Positions 1 to 8,514 are shown, numbered from the stretch's first letter. The stretch: 64,000 nt of DNA from Rhizobiales bacterium 65-79 (GCA_001896885.1 MKRJ01000014.1:62001-126000), one strand, 5' to 3'. Made by a program: numbers and translations. The notes: generated by a model not told the origin, from the letters alone.

Positions 1-22
1 AGCATAGCGGAGCAGCCTTTGT

Positions 23-75
23 GTCTCCGCACTGGATTCAATCAAATTCGCCACGAATTTGACTGAATCGGAGAC
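23..75. other. imperfect inverted repeat / stem-loop
   Basis: The arms at 35-50 and 54-69 are complementary with one mismatch across a 3-base loop (CCA). An outer GTCTCC (23-28) pairs with GGAGAC (70-75) after an asymmetric 6-base bulge. It lies upstream of a small plus-strand ORF. There is no T-run after it, so it is not a standard terminator. It could be a regulatory or REP-like structure. Confidence 0.5.
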
Positions 76-113
76 GAACTGCGCCGCTCCCCGAAGCAAG
101 CAGGAACAAGACC

Positions 114-278
114 ATGCCAAGTTCAACGAAGACACGACGAAAGCCGCCGGAGCCGAAGCCCGCGGAAGCTCTCATCGCCCAATACCGCGCCATCGGCCAG
201 CCCTCTCTCCAGGCGGCGCTGATATGCACGGGAAAGAAAGGCAAGAAGGGCCTCGAAAAGCGCCACGCCCACGCCTAG
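114..278 (+). CDS. small hypothetical protein (54 aa)
   Basis: The start ATG follows an AGGAAC ribosome-binding site. The product is short and basic: a Pro/Lys-rich N-terminus, then a core containing LIAQYRAIG, and a Lys/His-rich end. From memory, small rhizobial proteins carry a similar Ala-rich 'AEYRAIG' stretch, which is the main reason for calling it. No domain or function is recognised. The stop is close to the stop of the next, convergent minus-strand gene. Confidence 0.4.
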   Translation: MPSSTKTRRKPPEPKPAEALIAQYRAIGQPSLQAALICTGKKGKKGLEKRHAHA

Positions 279-290
279 CGGTTCAATGGT

Positions 291-620
291 TCAGCCATTG
301 AGGCCGATGCGGCCGGTGACGTAGTCGAAAATCGCGCGGCGGGTCTCGGGATCCTCGAGCTTGGCCACCGGCAGGTAGAAGACGAGATCGTTCCCGCGCG
401 CCAGCATAATGACGTCGCCGCGCTCCTCGACCCGGTCGAAGGCCGACCAGAGGAAGCATTCGAAATCGCCGTTGCAGATCGACATCAAGGCGGCGTCGTT
501 GAAGGCGAATGTCTTCCGGCCGGGGCGGAATTCGGGATGGATCGCGCCGCACGCCGACAACCCCTCGCGGATGGCGATCTCGTCGTCCGCGCTCAATTCA
601 ACAGTGAATTCCTTGATCAT
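291..620 (-). CDS. conserved hypothetical protein (109 aa)
   Basis: This encodes a soluble acidic protein of 109 residues with no signal peptide or membrane segment. The reading frame is intact from ATG at 620. The N-terminus (MIKEFTVELSADDE) and the rest of the sequence have ordinary protein composition, unlike the Arg/Pro-rich shadow frames. I do not recognise a family beyond resemblance to small rhizobial hypotheticals. It is transcribed away from the promoter side of nothing obvious: the upstream neighbour at 663-1412 is on the same strand about 40 bases away, so the two may be co-transcribed. Confidence 0.6.
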   Translation of the reverse strand: MIKEFTVELSADDEIAIREGLSACGAIHPEFRPGRKTFAFNDAALMSICNGDFECFLWSAFDRVEERGDVIMLARGNDLVFYLPVAKLEDPETRRAIFDYVTGRIGLNG

Positions 621-662
621 TCCGGTACGCCCACACTCGAAACGATTTTATTCGAATGCGGG

Positions 663-1412
663 TTAAATAAGCTTTAGCTGAACGTTAACCGCCTCTTCTT
701 CCGGGCGCGATTCGCCGGCATCGAGCGGCGCCTGGATTTCCGGCCCCGTGTTGGCGACCTTGTTGACCTTGTCGGATACGGGGATCGCCTCGAAAAAGTC
801 CGGATCGACCGGCCGCAGCAGGTCCGCGACGTCGCGCGGCTCGTTGGAGCGGCAGTCCAGCCAGCGCGCGAAATCCTCCGGCCTGACGACGACCGGCATG
901 CGTTCATGGATATGGACGATATCGGCATTCGCCCCGGTGGTCAGGATGGCGCCCGTGTCGATCTCCGAGCCGCCGGGCTCATGCCAGGTCTCCATCAGCC
1001 CGGCGAAGGCGAGCAGCCCGCCACCCTTCGGCCGCACCCAATAGGCCTCGGCCTTGGCCTTTCCCGCGCGCCGCCACTCATAGAAGCCGGAGGCCGGCAC
1101 CAGAGCCCGCCTGTGACGCATGGCGGCCTTGTAGGTGTTCTTGTCGAGAGCGGTGTCGGAGCGCGCGTTGAACAGAAGCGGAAAGCTTCGGGGATCCTTC
1201 ACCCAGGCGGGAATGAGGCCCCAGCGCACGAGCAGCGGCCGCCGGTCCGGCAGGTTGGAGCCGGGCTCGGCCCTGCCCTCGCCGGCCATCACCATGAGGA
1301 TCGGCTGCGTCGGCGCGATGTTGTAGCGCGGCGGGAAATCTTCCAGCTCCATGAGCGCGAAGAAGGCTTCCACCTCTTCCGACGACACTGTCAGGGCGAA
1401 TCGTCCGCACAT
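663..1412 (-). CDS. yedK: SOS response-associated peptidase (SRAP/YedK family)
   Basis: SRAP proteins form a covalent thiazolidine crosslink with abasic sites in single-stranded DNA through Cys2 after removal of the start Met. The start at 1412 gives MCGRF, the invariant family N-terminus, and GGAAAGGA lies just upstream. A much longer open frame continues upstream to about 2036, but it would bury Cys2 and is Arg/Ser-rich shadow sequence. Family residues are present: the FNARSDT Asn, the FYEWR Glu and the HERMPVV His. The length (249 aa) is typical. No SOS box is evident at the start, so damage control is not shown by the sequence. Confidence 0.93.
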   Translation of the reverse strand: MCGRFALTVSSEEVEAFFALMELEDFPPRYNIAPTQPILMVMAGEGRAEPGSNLPDRRPLLVRWGLIPAWVKDPRSFPLLFNARSDTALDKNTYKAAMRHRRALVPASGFYEWRRAGKAKAEAYWVRPKGGGLLAFAGLMETWHEPGGSEIDTGAILTTGANADIVHIHERMPVVVRPEDFARWLDCRSNEPRDVADLLRPVDPDFFEAIPVSDKVNKVANTGPEIQAPLDAGESRPEEEAVNVQLKLI

Positions 1413-1506
1413 ATCCCGTCCTTTCCGCCGACCTAGGTAGAAATGTTCGGTGCGCGTCGCAATGGCGCGGTTGACGGGCTCCGTGCGATCCCGAATGCTG
1501 CCGGGC

Positions 1507-1911
1507 ATGTCCGATGGCATCATTCTGGCGGCGTCCGTCGCGCTCAGGCGCGACGATCGCTTCCTGCTGGTCGAGCGCGGGCGGGCGCCGGCCCGCGGCC
1601 TGCTCGCCTTTCCCGGCGGGCGCCTAGAAGCGGGCGAGACGCCGGAAGCAGCGGCGCGGCGGGAGCTTCTGGAGGAAACCGGCCTGAAGGCCGGCGACCT
1701 TCGCCTGTTCGAAGTCATGGACCTTGGCGGCCTTGGGGAAAGCGCCGACCGGATTTTCCGGCTGCATGTCTTCACCGGCGCCTTTGTCGCGGGCGAAGCG
1801 GTCGCGTCCGACGACGCGGCAGGCGTCGGTTGGTATCGGGTCGAAGAGATGGAAACCCTGCCGATCACCTTTTCGACGCTGGAGATCGCCCGCCGGCTCC
1901 TCGAACCATAA
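1507..1911 (+). CDS. Nudix hydrolase
   Basis: Nudix enzymes hydrolyse nucleoside diphosphates linked to another moiety, using divalent metal held by the Nudix box. The box is complete at residues 38-60 (G-x5-E-x7-RELLEETGL). The protein is compact (134 aa) with beta strands on both sides of the box and no extra domain, so the substrate cannot be named; ADP-ribose or damaged NTPs are typical. Start choice is uncertain: ATG 1507 gives a normal N-terminus (MSDGIILAAS), but in-frame GTG 1450 and ATG 1462 are possible. It is divergent from the SRAP gene. Confidence 0.85.
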   Translation: MSDGIILAASVALRRDDRFLLVERGRAPARGLLAFPGGRLEAGETPEAAARRELLEETGLKAGDLRLFEVMDLGGLGESADRIFRLHVFTGAFVAGEAVASDDAAGVGWYRVEEMETLPITFSTLEIARRLLEP

Positions 1912-1980
1912 GCGGGGAACAGGTCGAAAGCCGGGGCGCGAGCCTTGCCGCGGCCCGATTCCTCGCCCACAAGATATCGC

Positions 1981-2355
1981 ATGGCGCGGGCGGCACTCAT
2001 ACGATTCTTCCTGGCGGCGGCGCTCGCCGCATCCATCCTGCCCGCGCAGGCAACCGAAGCGCCCTATGAGAACAATCTCTTGAGGCTGGCCGAAATCCTC
2101 GGCTCGCTGCAATACCTGCGCAACCTGTGCGGCGAGAAAGGCGACCAGTGGCGCGAGGCGATGGAAGCGCTCCTGATCACGGAAAATCCCGGACCGGACC
2201 GCCGCGCGCAACTTGTCGCCCGCTTCAACCGCGGCTACCGCGCCTATAGCGACATGTACCACACCTGCACCGCTTCCGCGACCGAAGCGATCGCCCGCTA
2301 CATGAAGGAAGGCCAGGAACTCAGCGGCGGCACGGCCAGCCGCTTCGGAAATTAG
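1981..2355 (+). CDS. TIGR02301 family secreted protein
   Basis: The ATG at 1981 begins a clear signal peptide (MARAALIRFFLAAALAAS, Ala-x-Ala region before residue 22). A mature domain of about 100 residues follows, with the pattern LAEILGSLQYLRNLC and a second Cys in MYHTC. This matches the alphaproteobacterial TIGR02301 family of unknown function, which keeps two cysteines that could form a periplasmic disulfide. Open frame continues upstream to 1945, but the 1981 start gives the proper signal peptide. It follows the Nudix gene by 69 bases, so co-transcription is plausible. Confidence 0.75.
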   Translation: MARAALIRFFLAAALAASILPAQATEAPYENNLLRLAEILGSLQYLRNLCGEKGDQWREAMEALLITENPGPDRRAQLVARFNRGYRAYSDMYHTCTASATEAIARYMKEGQELSGGTASRFGN

Positions 2356-2487
2356 TGAACGGTTAACTTTTTTGGCAATGGCCGGATGCGTAGCATTTTA
2401 ACTGTGCTAGAACGCTTAACGGGACATTAAGGACTGGAGTCGGATTCGAGCGAATTCGGCGGCCGCTTCGAAGGGTGGACGCAAGAT

Positions 2488-2745
2488 ATGGAACGGAGCG
2501 TCAGCGATATCGACGCACTGATACGGGAAGAAAAGCGGCTGACGGCCCTCGAGAGCCAGAGTGAAGCCTGGGCGGAAGGCATTTCCGCGGGGATAGAGCC
2601 TGAGATCCTGGCCGAGGCCGCCCTTGCCACGGCGTTCGCGGAGCTTCTGCGTTCGGGCGGCGAACATGCCGCCCTTGCCCTGCTCGACCGGATGCGCGAG
2701 CGCGTCATCGCCGGCGAATTCGAGCCCGACCTCGTGCGGCATTGA
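2488..2745 (+). CDS. small hypothetical protein (85 aa)
   Basis: This encodes an acidic, helical, soluble protein beginning MERSVSDIDALIREE and ending in LVRH. The composition is Glu/Ala/Leu-rich without low-complexity repeats, and the stop is immediate and clean. The 130-base region upstream is relatively AT-rich and may hold its promoter. No known domain is recognised. It does not overlap another credible frame, which supports it being a real small gene. Confidence 0.6.
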   Translation: MERSVSDIDALIREEKRLTALESQSEAWAEGISAGIEPEILAEAALATAFAELLRSGGEHAALALLDRMRERVIAGEFEPDLVRH

Positions 2746-2810
2746 CTGTCCGCTGAACCTGCCTTCTTAGTGCGCCGAAGAATCGCTCCGGGAAGGAGTA
2801 CGCGGCCGTC

Positions 2811-3617
2811 ATGATCGCTCGCGGACAGCAGACAGGCAGGACCACGATGCCCACACCGCACCTGTTGCGTCCAGGCGCGCGCATTCCGGCCCTTGCCCTG
2901 GCGCTGTTCGGCGCGCTTTTCATCGCGTCGACGCCAGGATGGGCCCTGACCGAGGCCGATGCCGGAACCGCGCCGGCCGCTATCGGCCAGATGCAGCCCG
3001 AAACGAATTCCGACAAGGGCGCACAGGCGGCGCCGTCGGCGAAATCGCCGGGCGCGGGCGACAACCAATCGGACGAGCCCGACCAGGCCGAGCCGGAAGA
3101 CCAACAGACGCCCGATGCCGTCCGGCCGCAGATCAATCCGAATGCGCCGCTTCCGGAAGTCTCCTACGATCTGAGCAAGCTGCCGCCGGCGGTGCGGGAG
3201 ATGCACGACAAGATCATCGAAGCCTGCAAGACCGGCGATGTCGAAAAACTCCGCCCGTTGATCGGCAGCGGCTCCGAGCAGACGCAACTGTCGCTGACCG
3301 AGATCAATGGCGATCCCATCAAGTTCCTGCATGATCTTTCCGGCGACACGGATGGCCAGGAAATCCTCGCCATCCTCGAGATGCTGCTCGAAACCGGTTA
3401 TGTCCACATCAATGTCGGCAAGCCGGACGAAGCGTATGTATGGCCGTATTTCTATGCGATGCCGCTTTCGCGCCTGACCGCAAGCCAGCGAGTGGAGTTG
3501 TTCAAGATCATCACCGCCGGCGACTATGAGGACATGAAGACCTTCGACGCCTACGTATTCTACCGCGTCGGCATCACGCCCCAGGGGCGCTGGGCCTTCT
3601 TCGTGGCGGGCGACTGA
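2811..3617 (+). CDS. conserved hypothetical exported protein (268 aa)
   Basis: After a short polar N-terminus, a hydrophobic segment (about residues 24-45, IPALALALFGALFIAS) ending at WA looks like a signal peptide or anchor. A low-complexity Ala/Pro/Glu/Gln linker runs to about residue 115. A compact C-terminal domain of about 150 residues follows (LSKLPPAVREM ... YVWPYFYAMPL ... FFVAGD). From memory this domain resembles rhizobial hypotheticals of unknown function. The start could instead be ATG 2847, which has closer ribosome-binding spacing. The role is probably periplasmic; function unknown. Confidence 0.7.
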   Translation: MIARGQQTGRTTMPTPHLLRPGARIPALALALFGALFIASTPGWALTEADAGTAPAAIGQMQPETNSDKGAQAAPSAKSPGAGDNQSDEPDQAEPEDQQTPDAVRPQINPNAPLPEVSYDLSKLPPAVREMHDKIIEACKTGDVEKLRPLIGSGSEQTQLSLTEINGDPIKFLHDLSGDTDGQEILAILEMLLETGYVHINVGKPDEAYVWPYFYAMPLSRLTASQRVELFKIITAGDYEDMKTFDAYVFYRVGITPQGRWAFFVAGD

Positions 3618-3661
3618 ACCGGCCCAACCCTCCCGAAGCATCAGATTTCCCGGACACCGCC

Positions 3662-4495
3662 ATGAAGCTCGTTCATCTTTCAGACCTGCACGTCCACGGC
3701 GAACCCGTCGGCGGCTCCGACCCCGTCGAACGGTTCCGGCTCTGCCTGGCGCATGTCGAGAAGCATTTTTCGGACGCCGACGCCATCGTCGTCACCGGCG
3801 ACCTCACCCATGACGGGCAGAGCGCATCCTACGAGCGCCTGCGCGAACTGCTCTCGGCCTTCCCGCTGAAAGTCCACCTGCTTCTCGGCAACCACGATCA
3901 TCGCGGCAGGTTCCAGGCGACGTTCAGGGACCATCCGGCCGACGAGAACGGCTTCATACAATACGTGGCGGACGCCGGCGGCTATCGAATGATCATGCTC
4001 GATACCTGCGAGCCGGGCACGCATGCCGGCCATCTATGCGAAAAGCGCCTTGGCTGGCTTTCCGGGAAGCTCGACCAGGCGCGGCGCGACGCCATGCCGG
4101 TCCTGCTTTTCATGCACCACAACCCGGTTGCGGTCGGCGTGTGGGCGGCAGATGTGCTGAACCTCATCGACGACAAGGAGTTTCGCGGCATTCTCCGGCA
4201 GAACCGGGAGACCGTGCGCCACATCTTCTTCGGCCACACGCATTATTCGCTTTCGGGCGCGCTTGAGGGCATTCCCTTCTCGGCGCCCCGCTCGACCAAC
4301 CATCCGGTCTGGCCGGAGATCGGCGACAGGCGCCGGGCGGGATTCGGTCCGATCGCGCCCAACTACAATGTGGCGCTGATCGGCGACGGTTCGGTCGTCG
4401 TGCATACGATCGATTTCATGCTGGAAGATGAGATCAGCTGGCTTGATATCCCCAGCGAATATGCATGGGTCCACGAGGCGACGCCCGACCCGTGA
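3662..4495 (+). CDS. calcineurin-like metallophosphoesterase
   Basis: This is a phosphoesterase with a two-metal active site. The five signature blocks are present in order: HLSDLH (D8, H10), GDLTH (D47), GNHDH (N77, H78, D79), a MHH block near residue 152 and GHTH near residue 190. The length (277 aa) and motif spacing match the CpdA/Icc class III cyclic-nucleotide phosphodiesterase group, but the true substrate could be another phosphodiester. There is no signal peptide, so it is cytoplasmic. It starts 44 bases after the preceding gene and ends before the separately promoted acpXL. Confidence 0.85.
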   Translation: MKLVHLSDLHVHGEPVGGSDPVERFRLCLAHVEKHFSDADAIVVTGDLTHDGQSASYERLRELLSAFPLKVHLLLGNHDHRGRFQATFRDHPADENGFIQYVADAGGYRMIMLDTCEPGTHAGHLCEKRLGWLSGKLDQARRDAMPVLLFMHHNPVAVGVWAADVLNLIDDKEFRGILRQNRETVRHIFFGHTHYSLSGALEGIPFSAPRSTNHPVWPEIGDRRRAGFGPIAPNYNVALIGDGSVVVHTIDFMLEDEISWLDIPSEYAWVHEATPDP

Positions 4496-4614
4496 GCGCG
4501 ACGGCAACCGCGGCGACCAGCGGGGCTCTTTCCGGGTCGGCCCTTTTCCTGCCTGAAAAAAGCGATTAGAGAGCGCTGCCAACGCGAAGCAAATGCGGAA
4601 TTGAGGGATCAGAC

Positions 4615-4902
4615 GTGTCATCCACATTCGACAAGGTCGCGGACATCATCGCCGATACGAGCGAGATCGACCGCGACAGCATCACGCCCGAGAGCCATAC
4701 GATCGACGATCTCGGCATCGACAGTCTCGATTTCCTCGATATCGTGTTCGCCATCGACAAGGAATTCGGCATCAAGGTGCCGCTCGAAAAGTGGACCCAG
4801 GAAGTCAATGACGGCAAGGTCTCGACCGACCAGTATTTCGTCATGAAGAACCTTTGCGCCAAGATCGACGAACTGGTTGCGGCCAAGGCGAAGACCGCTT
4901 GA
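4615..4902 (+). CDS. acpXL: very-long-chain acyl carrier protein AcpXL
   Basis: AcpXL is the dedicated carrier on which rhizobia and Brucella build the 27-hydroxyoctacosanoic acid of lipid A. The 95-residue acidic protein has the phosphopantetheine site at Ser37 in GIDSLDF. It carries the extended helix and the C-terminus ([11 protein letters not shown]) typical of AcpXL rather than the 78-residue AcpP. Translation starts at GTG 4615, the only sensible start before the conserved N-terminus. It heads the acyl operon ending in lpxXL. The upstream gap of about 120 bases likely holds the promoter. Confidence 0.93.
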   Translation: MSSTFDKVADIIADTSEIDRDSITPESHTIDDLGIDSLDFLDIVFAIDKEFGIKVPLEKWTQEVNDGKVSTDQYFVMKNLCAKIDELVAAKAKTA

Positions 4903-4904
4903 CC

Positions 4905-4923
4905 GGCCGCGGTCTCTGCGGCC
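4905..4923 (+). other. intercistronic hairpin after acpXL
   Basis: GGCCGC (4905-4910) pairs with GCGGCC (4918-4923) in the 33-base gap between acpXL and the first ketosynthase gene. There is no T-run, so it is not a classical terminator. It may protect acpXL mRNA or lower expression of the downstream genes. In related genomes fabZ lies in this position. Confidence 0.4.
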
Positions 4924-4935
4924 AATAAACGTTTC

Positions 4936-6114
4936 ATGTCACCGCGCGACGTCGTCATAACCGGTATCGGCCTGGTCTCTTCGCTCGGCGAGGGAAACGA
5001 GGTGCACTGGCAGCGGATGACGACCGCCAGCCCGTCGCCCGTCATCGACAGCGAGCGGTTCGCCCCCTTCACCGTCCATCCCCTGCCTGCCATCGACTGG
5101 AACCTGCAGATCGCCAAGCGCGGCGACCAGCGGCAGATGGAGACATGGCAGCGACTCGGCACCTACGTCGCCGGCCTCGCCCTCGACGACGCCGGCATCA
5201 AGACCGACGAATCACTCTGCGCCACCATGGACATGATCGTGGCGGCCGGCGGCGGCGAGCGCGATCAGGAAGTGGACGAGGCCATCCTCGCGGCCTCTCT
5301 CGAAACCAACGACCGACGGCTTCTCCTGAACCAGAAGCTGATGACGGACCTGCGGCCGACGCTTTTCCTGGCGCAACTGTCGAACCTGCTCGCCGGAAAC
5401 ATTTCCATCGTGCACAAGGTCACCGGCTCGTCCCGCACGTTCATGGGCGAGGAAGGCGCGGGCGTCGCCGCCGTGGAGACCGCCGCGGCCCGCATACGCT
5501 CCGGCCAGTCGACCCATGCGCTGGTCGGCGCCGCCTTCCAGACCGAACACCCCGACATGCTGCTCGCCCATGTCCTCGGCCGCCATCTCCAGCGCGGACC
5601 GTGGCAGCCCGTATGGGATCGCGATCCCGCGCAAGGCGGCGGGCTGGTCACGGGGTCCGGCGGCGCGTTCCTGGTGCTCGAATCGCGCGAACACGCCGAA
5701 AAGCGCGGCGCCCGCATCTATGCCTGGATCGAGGACATCCTGTCGGACCGCGTCCGTCGCGCCGACGGAGGGCTCGAAACGAGGCTGCGGGAGATGGCAG
5801 CGAAACTTTCCGGCAAGAACGGAAAGCGCCTCGCGGTCTCCGCCGCGTCCGGCGCGCACGAGGCGACCGCGGCCGAGAAAAAGGCGCTCGAAGACAGGTT
5901 CGCGCTGCGCGGGCTAACCAGTTTGACCGGCCACCTCAAGGAAGCGCAATTCCCCTTTGCCGTGGCGATGGCGGCGCTCGCCGTCAAGCATCGGAAGGCT
6001 TATCCGCCCTTCGACGGGAGCGAGGCCGCCTTCCCGGATGAGCCACGGTCTGTCCTTGCAACGGCCGTCGGTTCGGAACATTTCGAAGGCATGGCGCTCG
6101 TCTCGGCGGCGTGA
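4936..6114 (+). CDS. beta-ketoacyl-ACP synthase-like protein without the active-site Cys (FabF2XL-type)
   Basis: This 392-residue thiolase-fold protein belongs to the very-long-chain fatty acid cluster. It begins RDVVITGIGLVSSLGEG as FabF proteins do. At the nucleophile position the usual T-A-C-A is replaced by T-G-S-S-R-T (residues 163-168), so Ser165 or its neighbour takes the place of Cys. The first catalytic His region is also altered, while a GH pair (TGHLKEAQ) survives. The neighbouring gene encodes a complete FabF. The pair resembles the ketosynthase/chain-length-factor heterodimer of type II polyketide synthases; this role is inferred. The stop overlaps the next start (GTGA). Confidence 0.85.
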   Translation: MSPRDVVITGIGLVSSLGEGNEVHWQRMTTASPSPVIDSERFAPFTVHPLPAIDWNLQIAKRGDQRQMETWQRLGTYVAGLALDDAGIKTDESLCATMDMIVAAGGGERDQEVDEAILAASLETNDRRLLLNQKLMTDLRPTLFLAQLSNLLAGNISIVHKVTGSSRTFMGEEGAGVAAVETAAARIRSGQSTHALVGAAFQTEHPDMLLAHVLGRHLQRGPWQPVWDRDPAQGGGLVTGSGGAFLVLESREHAEKRGARIYAWIEDILSDRVRRADGGLETRLREMAAKLSGKNGKRLAVSAASGAHEATAAEKKALEDRFALRGLTSLTGHLKEAQFPFAVAMAALAVKHRKAYPPFDGSEAAFPDEPRSVLATAVGSEHFEGMALVSAA

Positions 6115-7397
6115 AGAGGCAGGTGATGGCGAAAACGACGGATCATCTCGGCAGGCCGATCGTGGTCGTGACCGGCATCGGCATCATCACCTCGCTCGGC
6201 GTCGGCAGGAAGGACAATTGGGATGCGCTCAGCGCCGGCCGCTCGGGCATCCATGAGATAAAGCGTTTCCCGACGGACGAGCTGAAGACACGCATTTGCG
6301 GCATGGTCGATTTCCTGGGGTCCAGCGACAAGGGACCGGCCGCGCTCACCTACGAGATGGCCGAGACGACCGCGATCGAAGCGCTGTCGGAGGCCGGCCT
6401 CGACGGCGGCGATTTCGGCGGCCCGCTGTTCCTGGCGGCTCCGCCGGTGGAGCTCAGCTGGCGGGATCGTTTCGATCTCTACAAGATGTCGGCAGAGGAT
6501 GCCGGGTATCGGCGCCTGATGGCCGGAGCGGCCAGGCCGGAAGCCGCGCGCTACTTCGAAACCACGCAGTTCGGCTCGATCGCCGACCGTCTCGCCGACC
6601 GGTTCGGCACGAAAGGGCTGCCGATCACGCTGTCGACCGCCTGCGCCTCCGGCGCAACCGCCATTCAGCTCGGCGTCGAGGCCATCCGGCGCGGCGAAGC
6701 CGACCGGGCGCTGGCGATCGGCACCGACGGCTCGGCTACCGCCGAGGCGCTCATCCGCTTTTCGCTGTTGTCCGCGCTTTCCATGCGCAACGACGAACCG
6801 GAAAAGGCTTCGCGGCCGTTCTCGAAGGATCGCGACGGCTTCGTGCTGGCCGAAGGATCCGCCACGCTCGTTCTCGAATCGCTCGAGAGCGCCGGCGCGA
6901 GAGGAGCAGAGATCCTCGGCGTGCTCCGGGGCTGCGGCGAGAAGGCCGACGATTTCCACCGCACGCGCTCGAAGCCGGACGGTTCGCCGGCGATCGCAGC
7001 GGTGCGCGCCGCCCTTGCCGATTCAGGGCTCGACGACACCGGAATAGACTACGTCAACGCCCATGGCACCTCGACGCCGGAAAACGACAAGATGGAGCAT
7101 CTGTCGCTGTCCACGGTGTTCGGCGAGCGGATGCGGTCGATCCCGATCTCCTCCAACAAGTCCATGATCGGCCACACGCTTTCGGCGGCGGGTGCGATCG
7201 AGGCGGCCTTTTCGCTGATCACCATGCGCGAAGGGGTCATCCCTCCGACCATCAACTACGACAATCCCGACCCGGCGATCGAGCTCGACGTGGTGCCGAA
7301 CGTCAAGCGCCCGGCGGACGTGCGCACCGTGCTTTCCAATTCCTTCGGCTTCGGCGGACAGAACGCCTGCCTTGTAATGGCGCGAGAACCGGCCTAA
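6111..7397 (+). CDS. beta-ketoacyl-ACP synthase II, very-long-chain type (FabF1XL)
   Basis: This condensing enzyme elongates acyl chains on AcpXL with malonyl units. The catalytic triad is intact: Cys178 in STACASGA, His318 in NAHGTST and His355 in SMIGHTLS, numbering from the GTG at 6111. The GTG overlaps the upstream stop by four bases, implying translational coupling to the Cys-less partner. An ATG at 6126 is an alternative start. The length (428 aa) is slightly above standard FabF. Together with its neighbour it probably forms the elongation module for the C28 chain of lipid A. Confidence 0.9.
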   Translation: MKRQVMAKTTDHLGRPIVVVTGIGIITSLGVGRKDNWDALSAGRSGIHEIKRFPTDELKTRICGMVDFLGSSDKGPAALTYEMAETTAIEALSEAGLDGGDFGGPLFLAAPPVELSWRDRFDLYKMSAEDAGYRRLMAGAARPEAARYFETTQFGSIADRLADRFGTKGLPITLSTACASGATAIQLGVEAIRRGEADRALAIGTDGSATAEALIRFSLLSALSMRNDEPEKASRPFSKDRDGFVLAEGSATLVLESLESAGARGAEILGVLRGCGEKADDFHRTRSKPDGSPAIAAVRAALADSGLDDTGIDYVNAHGTSTPENDKMEHLSLSTVFGERMRSIPISSNKSMIGHTLSAAGAIEAAFSLITMREGVIPPTINYDNPDPAIELDVVPNVKRPADVRTVLSNSFGFGGQNACLVMAREPA

Positions 7398-7485
7398 GCG
7401 GCAGCCTGATCGGTCAAAGGCAAAGGTCCGCGCTCCAAGTTGCTCCTCTGTCCTGCCGGCCTTTCACACAATTTGGGATGGTTCA

Positions 7486-8514
7486 TTGCGTGCTCTCCAA
7501 CTGATCGCCGACCGCCGCCTGGAGCCCGTCGATATCGAGCCGCCCGCCGAACCGGCGGCCGGCGAGGCGACGCTGCGCATCAAGGCGGTCGCGCTCAACC
7601 ACATTGACGTGTGGGGCTGGCGCGGCATGGCGTTCGCCAAGCGCAAGCTGCCGCTGGTGATCGGCGCGGAAGCCTCGGGAGTGGTGGAAGCGATCGGTCC
7701 CGGCGTGGCAAACCTCCTGCCGGGCCAACTCGTCTCGATCTACGGCGCCCGCACCTGCGGGCTCTGCCGCCCCTGTCGCGAGGGACGCGACAATCTCTGT
7801 GAGCATGTCGGCGGCGTCCACGGTTTCCATCTCGACGGCTTCGCGCAGGAAAAGATCAACCTGCCCGCCCGCCTGCTGGTGCCGGCGCCTCCAGGCGTCG
7901 ACGAGATCGGCGCGGCAGTGTCGCCCGTCACCTTCGGCACGGTCGAGCACATGCTCTTCGACAATGCGAGGCTGGAGCCGGGCGAAACGATCCTCGTCCA
8001 TGCCGGCGGTTCCGGCATCGGCTCGGCCGCCATCCAGCTTGCGAAGAAAATGGGCTGCACGGTCATCACGACGGTCGGCTCGGCCGGCAAGATGGAAAAG
8101 GCGAAGGCGCTCGGCGCCGATCACGTCATCAATTACCGCGAGGACCGCTTCGAGGGCGCGGTGCGAAAGATCACGAAGAAGAAAGGCGTCGACGTCGTGT
8201 TCGAACATGTCGGCGCCGATACCTGGGCCGGCTCGATGCTGTCGCTCAAGCGCGGCGGCCGGCTCGTCACCTGCGGTTCGACCTCCGGCGTCTCGACGCA
8301 GATCAATCTCATGCAGCTCTTCCAGCAGCAGCTGAAACTCCTCGGCTCCTTCGGCTGCCGGATGGAGAACATGTCGAACGCCATGCAGAAGATGGCGGCC
8401 GGCCTCGTTCGTCCCGTGATCGACACCGAGGTCGATTTCGACGGCATCGGCGAAGCCCTGAAGCGCATGGAAAGCCGCGACGTCTTCGGCAAGATCATCT
8501 TGCGCGTCGGTTGA
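7486..8514 (+). CDS. zinc-binding alcohol dehydrogenase-like oxidoreductase of the VLCFA cluster
   Basis: This is a medium-chain dehydrogenase/reductase. It has a GroES-like N-terminal domain, a structural zinc motif (C-x2-C-x2-C-x7-C in TCGLCRPCREGRDNLC), and a Rossmann domain with HAGGSGIGSAAIQLAK. In rhizobial acpXL clusters the equivalent gene is thought to reduce an intermediate of very-long-chain fatty acid synthesis (enoyl or keto group). The exact step is not shown by sequence. The start is an unusual TTG at 7486 giving MRALQLIADRRLE, behind a weak GGGATGG; no in-frame ATG is better placed. The stop overlaps the lpxXL start (ATGA). Confidence 0.88.
   Translation: MRALQLIADRRLEPVDIEPPAEPAAGEATLRIKAVALNHIDVWGWRGMAFAKRKLPLVIGAEASGVVEAIGPGVANLLPGQLVSIYGARTCGLCRPCREGRDNLCEHVGGVHGFHLDGFAQEKINLPARLLVPAPPGVDEIGAAVSPVTFGTVEHMLFDNARLEPGETILVHAGGSGIGSAAIQLAKKMGCTVITTVGSAGKMEKAKALGADHVINYREDRFEGAVRKITKKKGVDVVFEHVGADTWAGSMLSLKRGGRLVTCGSTSGVSTQINLMQLFQQQLKLLGSFGCRMENMSNAMQKMAAGLVRPVIDTEVDFDGIGEALKRMESRDVFGKIILRVG

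Noticed and set aside
1413-2036. N-terminal extension of the SRAP gene
   Set aside because: It would displace catalytic Cys2, is Arg/Ser-rich, and overlaps the Nudix and TIGR02301 genes.
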